Assembly (NCBI GenBank): GCA_019925105.1
Contig: JAHGAU010000045.1
Location: 107,625 to 171,624, forward strand
DNA: 64,000 nt
Source of the DNA: Niebla homalea
Lineage: Eukaryota; Ascomycota; Lecanoromycetes; Lecanorales; Ramalinaceae
Direction of reading: 5' to 3'
Part shown: positions 48,948-62,810 of the stretch, piece by piece
Numbering within the stretch: the first letter of the stretch is position 1
Layout of the letters: every line of letters starts with the position of its first letter
Program-made: the position numbers and the translations under genes
The notes under the pieces: generated by a model
Database searches by the model: none
The model's input: only the letters and a program-made list of their open reading frames with translations
Told to the model about the DNA's origin: nothing

Positions 48948-50724
48948 GTAAGACCGTTAAGTTATATACCGTAAACTGAAAGTATATTCATTTAACCTTT
49001 TTAATAATTTTCTTTTTTTCCTTTTAAATAACCCTTAATTAATTAAGTATTTTTTAATTTTTATATTTAAAAGTTTATTTTATTAACCTTTTCGCTTTTA
49101 CGATTATAATTATATATCCTTTATTTTAATAGGTTTTAATTTTTTAAAAGGGCTTTATTATTAAAATTATTTTATCGATTATTTTATTTAATATTTTTAT
49201 TATTAACTTTATAAAGAAATTAATCCCGTCTTTATTATTTAATTAAGGGAGGTCCGTAAACTATATTACCGTTTCCTTCGTTTTTATATAAATTTCTGCT
49301 TTCTTAACCGTTTTTTATGTTTTCCTTACCGGTAATAATAAGGTTATATTAACGGTTTAATTTAAAGTTATTTATATTAATATATAATTTAAGTTATATT
49401 TTAAGTCCTTTTATAATTTATATATTATAATTATATTAATAATCCTTTCCGTATTAAAAATTAAATTAATCGTCGTTTTAAACTTATAATTCTTTTATAT
49501 AATAGTCTTTTATAATATTAATAATAAGAAATTAATTTAAGCGGTAATTATTAATAAATTATTTAATTTAATATAATTTATCGTACGCCCTTCCTTATTT
49601 TATATATAGTAATATAAGTTAAAGTCTTTAAATAATATATATTCGTTTAAGGTAATTAAAACCTTTTTAAGTAATAATATTATAAATAATTCCTTTTTAT
49701 TAATTAATACTGTGTTATATACGTTATAAATATTAAAGTCGTTTTTTAAGTCCTTTTTTTTCATAATACGGAATATATAAAGGTTTCTATTATAATAAGT
49801 AATATCTTAATTATTTACGTTAAACCGCTTATTTATAAAGAAGTATATTTTAATTATTTTATCCCTTTTAAAGGTTAAATAAAACCTTTTTTTCGGGTTA
49901 ATAAATAAATATATATATAGGTTATACGGTAATTCCTATATTATTATAATATTAACGTCTTTAACTTTTTTAAACTTAAATATTAATATTATTACTTTAA
50001 TTTTTTTATTATAAATATTATATTATATTATTCTTAAAAGTATTAATATATTATATATTATTCTTTATAAAGGCTTCCTTATTTATATCCGTTTAAATTA
50101 TAAACTTTTTATTAAAGTTAAGCGTTTTTTAATTTAATATTTTCCCGGCTATTATTAAAAACGTAAGACGGCCAGCCTTTAAAATTAGGATTATAAAGAG
50201 TTTCTTCTTTTTTACTTTATTTATTATTGTTATTTACCTTTTATTATTTAATTAATTAAGTTTGCGTTTTAAGGTTACCTTTAATTAACCCGTTGAATTA
50301 ATTCCGTATATATTATACCGTTAAATTTTTATAATTATCCAGGTCTTTTTATATTTAATCTCCTTAATTCTTATTATATATTTAGAATCCTATATTAAGT
50401 ATCCTTTTTTATTATATATAACGTATTTAAATATACCCTTTATAAGCCTTTCAATTATTAACTTTATATACTTATAAATATTATAACTTTTAATATAAAT
50501 TATATATTTTATAATATTAAAATATTTCGTAATAATATATTTATAGTTTTAATATTTAAAATATTAATAAATATCCGTTATCCTATTTTATAATTAAGTT
50601 ATTTTAAAAGATTCCTTTTTAATAATTTTTTTATTTAAAACGTTATTATATATTTTTATTAACGTTATGCTTAATATAACGGTAAAATATTTCTTTATAT
50701 ATTTTAAGGAATTAAGTTTTTTTA

Positions 50725-50995
50725 TTATTAAAGGAAGCTGGAAAGGGGGAGAGCATGGAAGACATAAAACTTGCGGATGGGTGCATGAAGGAAGGGAAAT
50801 ATTAAAAGGGCTGACTAAGGGTGGAATTAATTCATATATACTTTGAAAAGAAAGGGTATAACGGATTATTATAATAAACAATTTATACCTTATTAACTTA
50901 TATAAAGGCTATAACTTATCTTTAATTATACTTTATTATTATTTGTTATTTTATTACTTTTACTCTTTCCTTCCTTTTTATTTTTTTTAACGGTT
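50725..50995. repeat. Repeat R1, truncated copy, partly RIP-spared
   Basis: Matches the last part of R1 copy 1 (about 13,600-13,870) and 63,850-64,000. Bases 50,735-50,825 keep G and C (GGAAGCTGGAAAGGGGGAGA) where other copies read A and T, so this segment shows the original R1 sequence. The minus-strand open frame at 50,594-50,881 is not a gene. Confidence 0.6.
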
Positions 50996-53900
50996 TTAAG
51001 AAGGCTTTTATCTACTTATATATATTAAAGAATTCGGTTTAATTATACGACTTAATCGTAAATAATTTATTATACCTTTTCCTTAATTAACGGCAGTAAA
51101 AATTATAAAAACATTATAAAAAATTAATTTTTATTATTATTATATTATATATATATAATAAAAGTAATAAACTATAAATTTATATATATTTATAGAATAT
51201 CCTTAATTATTACTTATTCATTAAATAAATATTAAAATCGAGAAAAATAAGGGTATTTAAGTAACCCTTTTCTAAATATCCTTATTCGGATATTCTTATT
51301 ATTACCCGTAATTAATACGGGGACCCCGTTTATACGTATCGGTAAAGCATTATTAATATTTATTAATTAATTATTAATTATTAGAAATTAAGAAGTAAAA
51401 AAAGACGATAGCTTTTTTAAAACGTTTTAATTATAAAAGGATAGTAATATCCTTTATATTAATAATAAGTTTAAACCTTAATTAAAAAATAATTATATAT
51501 ATTATTGGATATTTTAAATTATCGTTAAGGAAATTACGATTTATATATTAATATAAGCCGTTCTCTTAAAATAAAAGAAATTAAAGTAATTAAAGAAAAA
51601 AAATAGAAAAAAATTAATTACCTTAAATAACGTAAAATTATTATTTAATAATTAACGACCGTAATAACCGAAATATAAGACTTATTAAGTTAATACGAAT
51701 AATTAAACCCGATTAAATTATAAATTTCGTTAAATTATCCCAAGTAACCGAACCGTAAATTTTATAAGACGATTCCGAGTAATTAATCTATTTATTATAA
51801 ATAAGACTTTTTAATTTAATTCGGAGTATTATATATATTCCCTAGAGACGTAAAATTAATCTTAAAGATTATTTTATACCGGGTAAATGATTTTTTAAGA
51901 TCCGTAAATAATACCGGGCATTTTAATATTAATAAATATATAAAACTCTTTAATAACTATTAAAATAACCGAATTAAACCGTATATCTTAACAATAAAAA
52001 TAATAAAAATAAGATTCCTTAATAAAGCTTAAATAATTATATATATTTCTTAAAGAAATACTTCTTATTAAAACGTAAATTATTAAGTTAAAAGTTATTT
52101 AAGTAATAGTTAGGTTCTAGATTATTTATAAAGGTTTAAATTGGTCTTTAGAATTCCTGGGAAATAACCGTAAGTTATATAATACGTTAGCCAGACGTAA
52201 TAAGCTTTTTATTTCAAGTTATAAATTGAACAATTAAGAATCAAAAAACCAGAAAATAAACCAGGAAAGCGGATAATAAGAAAAAGTAAGTAATAAAATT
52301 AATCAAAGGAATTAATAAAAAAGAATAAAAATAAATATATTTATAATAATAATTATATCGTATATATACCAGGAATATTAATAGTAACCTATAGCGGTTA
52401 TTAATATAAGATTTACTTAATCTAACGGTACCCTTTTTGAGGCTTTTCCGTATAGAAAGTAAAGAAGATCAAAATAAATAATTAAATCTTACTCCGGTCT
52501 AAAAAAGAAATATAAACTTATAATAAGGTATAATTCATATATACTTATATAATAACCTAAAAGACCAGAAGGACCCTTATTAACGTTATACGATTATATA
52601 TTAACTTAATCCTTTCCTTAAAAAAAAAAAAAGTAAAAAAGATAAAAATAAAATATAATTGCTTAGAGTAACCGTAAACCCCTTTTTTTAAAATACCTTT
52701 ATTAATACTAATAATATATTAATGATAATATATTTTATTTCATATATATCTTAATACCCTTAAAATAAAAAAAATAAAATTAAATATTATTATATAAATT
52801 AAAGAATTAATTACGGTATTATTATTCTTTTTATTATTATTTTATTTCCTTTATTAAAAAGAATATATACTTTTTTACTTTATATTAAATAAAGGATAAA
52901 AAAGATTAGGATAAATTTATATAAATTACGGGGCCATCCCGTATTTATTAATAATTATAAATATTATTAAAGATTACTTAATAGTAAACCCTATTAACCT
53001 TTCTTTAAGGAGTAATAAAATATTATTAAGAATCCTATAATCCTTTAAATTTAAAGGGGAATTAATTAATATATATAAAATAAAGGAAATACTTAAATAA
53101 TCCTAGGTATCCTTTTTAATAATAATAATAAAATTAAATATAAAAGAAAACTCCGTAATATTATTAATAATCCCGATTTTTACTTTAAAATCATCGGAAA
53201 CTTTATAATAAAGAATTATAATATAACCCGGGATTAAAATATTATTCTATAAATTAAAAGAATTAAACGAGTAAAAAAATAGATTAAATAATATATAAAA
53301 ATAAATCCGTAATATATAAGAAAAGATTAAAAAAAATACTTCCTTTAATTAATAAATAAATATAATAAATATAAGACTTAAAAGAAACGTAATATATTAA
53401 GTTAAATAATTAGAAATTAAAGTTTTACTTACGGATAAAGCGATAAATAACGTTATAAAAAAAGATATAAAGAACTTTTAAAAATTATTAAGCTAAGAAT
53501 TCTTAAAATTAAATCCCGATAATCTTACGGAGTAAATAATAAATAATATTAAAGTATTATTTTAAGGAATTAATTTTATTTTTAATTATTATAAACGTAT
53601 ATTCCGTATTATATATAATTTAAACAGAAAGGATATTAAATTTAAAAAATTAAAAAGTATAATAAATAAAATAATTAAATATATATTAAAAAACGTAATT
53701 AATCGTTTTAAGAATAATTTAATAAATATAAAGCTCCGTAAATATTTAATAAAGAATATATATAAAAAGCTTAATTTCTATAAAGTATATTTTAAAGCAG
53801 AATGGATTACGGAAAAAATTTAAAAAAAACGGGAACTTAAAAAGGAAAAAAAGGATAAAGAAATAAATCTTAAAGCTTAAATATTTATAAATTAATTAAG

Positions 53901-54900
53901 TTATATAAATAAAGATTTTTAAGAAATCATATTAAGGGTAAATTTAATATATATCGATTATAACGGAATCCTATAAATATTATAAGTAAAAAAAACGTGA
54001 TAAATTAAATACCCCCAGAATTATATAAATGAAAAACTTTAAGACGTCTTAATAATATAAATAACATTCATATAATTATTATAAATAATATTACTTTAAT
54101 AACTTAAGTATTAAAACCGACCTTAAAATCTATCCTAATAAAATATTAATAATTAAGCGGAAAATACAAATTAAAAATTATAAAATTATTAATAAAATTT
54201 ATATATTAATTAAGATATTAAAGGAAATAATTAATTTACTTTAAGATTATTTAATCCAATTAAGTTTAAAAACCTTTATATTAATAACTTTAAATCGTTT
54301 AATATAAAATTATATTTTATTTATTATAAGTATTATAATATATTTTTAACGGAAGAATATATAAATTATAAATAAAAATATAATAAAAATAACGTAAACT
54401 TTAACGAAAAAAGATATATATAAAAGAAAGATTAAGACCGTAAGAACGGTTATCGTAATACGGATTACCGACTACCACTATTACCTATAATTATATCACT
54501 TACCGATTAATTAAACGTATTAATAAACGTAGTAATTATTACCTTAACTATATAGGAAGAAAAAAAGGTTCTTAATAAGGTTAATAATAAAGGAGTTATC
54601 GATAGTTTTAATTATAAAGCCATTACCGTAAAGGAAAGATACCCCTTTAATAAGGACATTAATTACGAAGTAAATATAGTGGTAAATATAGCCGTAAAGT
54701 GACGACGAATTAAAAATAATAATTTATAAAAAGGAGTTAAACTTATATAAACTAAGGAGCGAATAAAGGGGAAGTTAAAGGGAAAAACAAGAATTAAGAG
54801 GAAAAAAGAACTTTAATAAATTATTAAATTATTAAGGAAGTAAACCTTAAATATTAAACGGATCTTATTAATTAATAATATCGTACTCTTTATAATATAC
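50996..54900. repeat. RIP-degraded DNA, probably element 5' region
   Basis: A+T-rich with RIP dinucleotide bias. It lies upstream of the Gypsy pol at 56.9 kb and may contain its gag, but no motif could be read with confidence. Confidence 0.4.
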
Positions 54901-57900
54901 TTAATATAATTTTTATTATATTTTAAAAAAGAAATAAGTTAACTTATAAAAAACGTATTAAATTTTAACCGTATACGTTATAAGAAAATTATAATTATTA
55001 AAAAAGTTCCTAAAAATAACGGAAAAAAAATATAAAAAATAATTTAGAATAAATAACTTAAGATTAATAATATTGTAATTATAAATTTAAGATGAAACCT
55101 TAAAATTATACTTAATAAAAATAAATAAGTATACTTTATAAAAATAATAATTATTTATTAATTAAAATAAATAAGTAAGTTACTTAATATAAAAGCTAAT
55201 TAAGGATCGGATATTATTATAATTAACTTAAGTATAATAAGGGAAATACGGATAAAAAAAAGGCTTTTAAAATTGTTCAGAGTTAATTACTTAAATATAT
55301 TAATAATAAATAAAAATTATATATTACTTTATATATAAGTTATATTTAATATTAAAGTTATAAAAATAATTAAATCGGTATAAATATTTATAATATTAAA
55401 AAATAACTTAAATTATAATATCTTATTAAGACTTTTATAATTAAAGTTAATTACGGTTAACTTTAAGATTTAAATAAAGATATTAAAGATTAAGGATATT
55501 ATTTACAGAAAAGATATTTAATTACTTAAACCTTAAATACGCCCGTTAAATAAAATACGTTAAAAGTTAATATATAAGAAGTTATATTATAAGAATATAA
55601 TAATATTAAAAGAAGAAATTAAATTAAATTTATTTAAGTATAAAAGTAATAAAAAAAGCTTAAAAATTAAATTAAAAAATAAAAAGAATAATTAAAATTA
55701 ATAAACTATAAGAAAAAAAGAAGTTTAAAAAGTAAAATCAGTTTTAAAAACGTATATTTTAACGACCAGTTAATAAAAGAAAAAAGGTATATTCATATAC
55801 TTAAAGAAAAAAGGGAATATATAAAAGATAATCGAAATAAATAAAAGAAGACCGGGAGTAAGTTAAAACGGTAAAACGGGGTAAAAGAAGTAAGTTAAAC
55901 AAAAAGTAAATAAAAATAATTAAGTAAAGGTTTAAAAGAATTAAAAAAGATAAAACGGTAACGGGAGCATTTAAGAAATAATAAAGAAGCTCAAAAGTAT
56001 TAAAGAAACGATAAAAGAGCTAAAAAAGATATAATAAATAATCTGATTAATAATTTAAAATTAGAAATAAGCCTTATTTTATATTAATAATAGCTTACCG
56101 GATAAAAACGGAAAATAATTAAATTTATAAATTTAATACTTAATAAGGTAAATAAAAAGATAATATAATATTTAAAGTTATTATTAATTACGTAAAATAA
56201 CGTTAAACGATATAAAGAATATATAATATATAAAGAAAAAGCGATATTAATTAAATTAATAATATTTATAATAATAGAGACGGACGATCGTATATATTAA
56301 AAGAATAATAAATAACTTAAAAAAATTAAGAATAAAAAAAAGAAAGTTATATATTATAATAATATAAAGAAGAAAATAAAGTAAATAAAAAATAAAAATA
56401 ATAAGAATTATTTATTTATTATAAAAAGTATAATTTTAGGAATTAAATAATCCGATAACTTAATAACTTATCAAGGACTATTAAAGTATAAATACGATAC
56501 TTATTAAATCTATTTAAAATACGTATATAAACTAATAGATAAGTTAACCTTAAAATTAAAAAATAAAAAAGTAAATATTAAGATAAAGTTATTATAAATT
56601 ATATTTTTAATAAATAAAAAGATAATAAAAAAAAATTAATACTTTAAAGTTATATAAAAAGTTATAAGTATAAATAAAAGAAGAAAATATTATATTAAGA
56701 GATATTATCCCAAATAATTAAGTATAACTTAAGATACTTTAAATATTATAAATATATAAAGATATAAATATAAAAGAATTATATAAGATCCCCATAACGG
56801 ATTTATTTATATATAAAGTAATATTAAGATTAAAGATTAAGTTATATAAAGCTATTATTAAAAGGCTATTAAATAATAAGGAATAATAGCTTAAAATAAT
56901 CGTATAATAAGGAATTAAGTTAAATATATATAAGAAATATATATAAATAAATAAATAGGTAAATATATAAAACGTACTTTCTGTACTTATAAAAAAAAGA
57001 AGGTAAAGTTGAATTACGACTTATATTTAATTATTATTTTATATACGAAGTATTACCCGTATTTTACATAGAATTAACAGAAAAAGTATATAGTTTATTG
57101 GGAATTTTATTATATAAAATTTTCTTTCAGGCGGATATAAAATATAAGTATTAAATAATTAAAGTATACCCCGATAACCGATATTATCTTATTTTTAACG
57201 TATTAAGCATTAAATAATTATAATTAATAAGGATATTTTAAGGAACGTATATATCCTTATTTATTTTTATTAAACTTATAAATATTATATTAAGAGTTAT
57301 CTTTAAATTAAATTTAAAGTTATTTTTTTTTTTATTCTTAAAAAGGAATATAACTTTATTAACTTAACCTTTTATTTTAATAATATCTTTAAAGTATATA
57401 AGATATAAAAAGAGTAATTCATTTTCTTAAAAGATTATTTCTTTTTACGAATTTTATAATTAAAGTTAAAGTTATTATTTAATAAGCTAAAAATTAATAT
57501 AATAAAAATTAAAATATTAAGAGAAAACCATAAAATAAAAAAATATATATAAATTAAACTTAAAAAATACAAAAAGATACTTAATTAATTTATACCGTAA
57601 AATATAAGAAACATTAAAGGATTCTTAAGTATTATCGGTATAATAAGAAAATAAATTAAAAGCTTTATAAAAATAATTCGTCCGTTTATCCGCTTAATTA
57701 ATAATATAAAGTAAAAATGGAAAAAGTTAGAAAATATATTATTTTAACTTATATAAAATATAATAACGGGGGTTAAAGCTTTATTTAAATAAGACTTAAA
57801 GATATTAATCTATATATATATTAATACCTTAAAATATAAAGCCGGATGCTATATTACTTAAGTTTAAAACGGTTATATTATCTTATTTATTTATAATTTA

Positions 57901-60200
57901 TATATAATAAATAAGGTAAAACGTAATTATAATATTTATAAGTAAAAATTAATAATTATTATTACGTTTAAGGAAAAGTTCTCTTATATATTAAATATAA
58001 AACAAGTTTTAATTATATATATAAATTATAAGTTATTTATAGGGTTTATAAATACAAATTATTATAAGGATATCTTTATAAGGTAAATAAGTAAGTTAAA
58101 AAGGCTATATATTAAAATTAAATATATTAAAAAAGAGATTAATAAAGCTACGGATAATTTATTAAGGGTATTATTTAATAATCCAGATTATATACCCAAT
58201 AAAGTGGTAAAGAAAATAACCTTTAAGGTATAAAAGAATAAGAATAATACGGTATAATTTTAAAAGAATAATAAAGGAGGATATCGTATTATATTAAAAA
58301 AGCTTTTTAAGGAAATAAAGAAGGATAAAATTAACGTTTATAATAATATATAAATTACGATATAATAGTTAAAAAACTAATTAACTTAAAACGTAAAAGG
58401 AAAATTAACGGGAAAAAGCGTAAATAAAAAAAAGAAAATAAATATAAAAGAATTATAATTATAAAGGATAATTAATAATAAGTTAATACGGATATATAAT
58501 ATAAGATTAAATAATAATTACGAAATAAAATATATATAAATTAATTATAAGTTTATAAAATTATTAAAACTTAAGGAATTACTTTATTATAAGGATAATA
58601 ATTAATATACCAATATTATTAAATATCTTAAAATAAAAATAAAATTAAAGGAAAAAGATACGGTTTAATAAGTTAAATTTAATAAGTAACTTATAAATTA
58701 TAGGTTTAATTTAATTATTAATAAGTTATTTTATTAATATAAAAAGTATTAAACGATATATTTAATAAAAAAATATATATAAATATTTAAGGAAATTTAT
58801 AATAATGTAAAATATTTCTTATTAAAAATTATATTAAAGAAATTACGGTATTGTTATTAATAGCCGGATATAATAAAAAATATTATAAAATATATATATG
58901 GGTATTTAACTTATATAAAGTAAATATATAAAAGCCGTACGGTTTTATTAAGTTCAATTAAGGTAAAAGCTTTTTTTAATTTATTTAAAGCGGACTTTAT
59001 TAACCTTTTTAAATAAATAGAGGGGGGTCTTTAATACGTTTTTAATATAATAAATTATTTCTTACGATTTATATAATTATTCTATATTATATTAATTAAA
59101 GTAAAAAACGTAATTATTACGTTAAAAAAGTATATAAATTATTACTTAAAATCAATAATAATATATATAGATATTAAAAAGGTATTTATAAATAAAAGGA
59201 TAAAAAGTTTCTTCCGGTTATATAATATTTAATTTATCTTTATATTAAATATAATATATAAGGTAGTAAGTATAATAAAGTTTAATAATTAAATTTAATA
59301 AAACGTAATAAAAAAAACGTAAACTTAATAAAAATATAATTAAGTATAAGCGGGAAGATTAACAATATTAAATATTAATTTAAAATATATTAAATATTTA
59401 AAGTATATTTTTATTAATATCCTTTTTGGGGTTAAACCGGATATAATATATAAACAGAACGTAATTAAATTAAAAGTTAAAATATATATTATAAAAAGAA
59501 TAATACCGTTTTTAAAAGAAGTAATATATAAAACTATCTGGGGATTTATAGTAAACCGGGTAAATATTAAAGAAAAATTATAAAAGAAGTTAAATATAAT
59601 AAAAAACCGATAAAAGAAACGTTACGATAGGGGAGTATAAGGTTAAAATCCGTTAAAGGAAAAGTAATTAATTATATAACGGGATTTTATCCTTAATCTT
59701 AAGAAACTTAAGCCTTACTAAGTCGGATTATTTATTATTAAAAGCTTTATAAAAGAATATAAAGCTTTATATATATTAAAAAAAATAAATAAAACTCTTA
59801 TACTTAATTTATTTTATAAGGATTATTTTAAAGTATTTATACCGTATATTAGATATCTTAAACCCTCCGATAAATTAAAGTTAAAAATAATAAAGAAAAT
59901 TAAAATCCGGCGGACGTAAATAAAGAACGTTTTAATCCTTTAAAAACCGCTATAATTATAAATAATATAATTTAAGGGGAAAAAATATATATAAGTAATA
60001 CGATACCGTTTCCTTTATATTTTTATTTTATTTATTCTTATATTTTAATATATTAAAGATCCTAAGAAAATACGGATTTAAAAATTAAAAAAAAAAGATA
60101 AAAAGAAAAAAATAAATAGTTACTTTAATAAACGTAATTAAAAATAAAAAACCCCCAAAAAAAAAAGTAAAAATATAATAAGGATTTAGAAAAAATAAAT
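54901..60200 (+). mobile_element. RIP-degraded Ty3/Gypsy pol on plus strand
   Basis: Ordered pol motifs in the plus strand despite many stops: RT near 56,970-57,300 (KKKKGKVEL, QADIKYKYWIIKVYPDNRYY), connection near 57,600-57,700 (IRNIKGFLSIIGITRKWIKSF), RNase H near 57,770-57,950 (YKAGCYIT), integrase near 58,930-59,100 (ADFINLFK*IEGG, NIINYFLRFI), and a C-terminal part to about 59,900. LTRs were not identified; R1 copies at 50,725 and 62,811 flank it in the same orientation but cannot be proved to be its LTRs. Outer limits are estimates. Confidence 0.75.
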
Positions 60201-62810
60201 ATAAATAAAAGGATATTAAACCTTTAGTTTTTTATTTATAATCTTTTATTTATTATATTATAAGTTATAAAATAACGAAATTATAAAAAGTTATAATTAT
60301 TTATAATTAAAAATATTTCCTTAAAAAGAAAGAGAAAGTATATTAAAAGTAATATATAAATAAAAATATAATTAAGTATTAAGGTTATATATTAAAAAAT
60401 CTATTTAAAAAAACGCCTTTTTTACGGATTATAGGTCTGGATATTAAATTTATTATAAATATTACGTTAAGAATACGGGTAAAGTATATTATTAATATAT
60501 ATAAAAAATCTATTCTAAATAACGGGTGGTTAAGGCCCCGATTACGCCTTGAAAATAGGTAATTAAACTTAATATTATCCTTTATTACGGTAATTACGGG
60601 GCATAAGACTATATTAACTATCCCATTTTAAAAGCGGAAAAAAAAACGGAGCGGAAGGACCGGTATATATATAAGGACGTAACTTAAGATGAAAATAACC
60701 CGTTATTAAGGAGGCGACCCGACGGATAAACCCGGTAACGCAATTAAAGGAGTTAATAAAATAACCCGAAAATTAATTAAGGCTTTAATCCATAAATAAT
60801 TATATATATATTTTTTCGATAAAACGTATATTAAGATTAAGATTATAATAATATGCTTAATAACTTTGGTCCGGAGTTAAAGTTAAGCGATATAAATTAA
60901 ATATAATAAAATTAAGAATAATCCGGAATATAAAGTTTATTAACGTTAATAATATAAAGTTAAAAAAAGACGTAAATTTCTCTTTAAAGTATAACCGTAT
61001 TATTTATAGAAATAGTTTTAACCGAAAATAATTAAGGAGTTATATTTAAGTTAAAGACTTTAAAGGCTATTATATATACGGGGATAAAATAAAAGGAAAA
61101 ACTTATTAAAGAAAAAATACTTATAGAGATACAAGTAAGGGCTACCGCGTACGTATAATACGAATAACGGATCCAGGAAAAGGGGGAGTTAATAAAAAAG
61201 CCCGGATAAACTTATTATTTAAACGGAGAATTAATTAATAATTATTTTATATATAAGAAAAAAAAATAACTTACCGAAATTAAAGTTAATAAAATTTAAA
61301 TTAAAGATATCCTTAATTAAGTTTAAATCGGGTAAACAATATTATTTTTTCTTAAGTAACCGCTTATAAGACTTGGTTAAAAAATTAATCCTTAGAAAAA
61401 ACGGGTTATATTTTATATAAACTTTATTACGTTAAACGGGCTTATATAACCAAGATAATCCTATAATTCCGGTAAGGTTAAATTAACGTATTAATAAAGG
61501 GATTATCTAGATTAAAAGAGTTATTTAAGTTAATAAGTAAAAAATAAATAATATAGATAACTGGATTAATTAAGTAAATAAAAATAATAAATAACGATTA
61601 AATAAGGATTATTAAAATAAATAAATAACGGAGCCAGATAATTAAAATTTAAAAATAAGTTATAATAATAATAAACGAATATTAAAAGCAGAAGATATAA
61701 TAGGAAATATTTATTAAAACTATAATTATAAAGTTAATTATAAATTATAATTAATTATAAAATATATATAACTTTTTATATTAAACTTACGATTAATATC
61801 GGAATTAAATAATATATAACGTATTAAAGAAAAAGCGTTTACTTAAATTATATCTTGATATTAAAAATCTATAAAAAGAAATTAATAATAATTAATTAAA
61901 AAGTAAATTAATTTATATATATTTAAATAGAAACTATAATTATCCGGCCGGTATTTAAAAATATAATTTAAATAAGCGTTATTTAATAAACCTTTAATAT
62001 AACGGTAATTAATAAAAATAAATTAATAACCGTTATTAATTTATTAATATTAAATATATGCCTAAATATTTCTACGTATATAAAAAACGTAAACCTAAAT
62101 ATATATTGCAAGAAGCTCCTAAAAATAAGAAAGTTAAAATAAATTAAGGTTAAAAGGAACCGATAAATATAGCTTTAAATAGATTATTTAATTAATATCC
62201 AAATAAACCTTAATAATAATAAGGATATATTTATTTAATTTAATGAAATTAATAATTAAAATACGTTTTTTAAAGTATAAGAATATAATAGGGTAATTTT
62301 AATTAATATAATTTAAATTAAAAATTCCGAAAAAACTATAAGGAAGTTAATATAAATATAAAGTAAATAACCGATATTAAGGTTATAAATTTATATATAC
62401 TCTTAAAAGGATAATTAATAATTAAGTATATAATTAAATTAAATTTAAAATAAGTTAATTAAAGTATAAAAAGAGTTAAAGATTAAAAAAATTAAAAAAT
62501 AAAAAAATAAAAAGAAATAAAAAGAAATAAAAAAGGTAAATAAGCGGGAAGAATAAAGTAAACGGTTACGCGGTATAATTATTAAATAAGTAAATAATTA
62601 AACGTTATTTTTAATATTTTACTCGTTAATAAAACCGGTTAAAATAGAACTTAATAAAGATAATAAGTAATACTGCCACGTTTAAAAGGAACCCCTTTTA
62701 ATATACCTTCTAAAAATGCCCGTATTAAAACAATCGTATATAAGTTATTAAAAGAATATAAAAATACATTTTATTTATAAGTAAATACGGCCCTAAAGGT
62801 ACCTAATATA
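60201..62810. repeat. RIP-degraded DNA, unidentified
   Basis: A+T-rich, CpA/TpG-depleted, with some G+C-richer islets near 60,540-60,760. No protein motif was recognised on either strand. Confidence 0.4.

Larger units (their letters stand above)
45265..50724 (-). mobile_element. Second LINE copy, inverted, interrupted at 47,401-48,952
   Basis: Starts with TTGA repeats at 45,265 and the same 3' end as at 12,341 and 14,051. The reverse complement of about 46,000-46,270 aligns with 11,400-11,820, and about 47,170-47,230 aligns with the RT region near 2,920-2,960. After the LTR element the match seems to resume near 49,150 (the KAPG region, forward 2,308). The 5' limit is not visible; R1 sequence starts at 50,725. 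All copies are full of RIP stops. Confidence 0.65.

Noticed and set aside
50594..50881. 95-codon open frame on minus
   Set aside because: It spans RIPed LINE and R1 sequence, has no family resemblance, and is not kept in other R1 copies.
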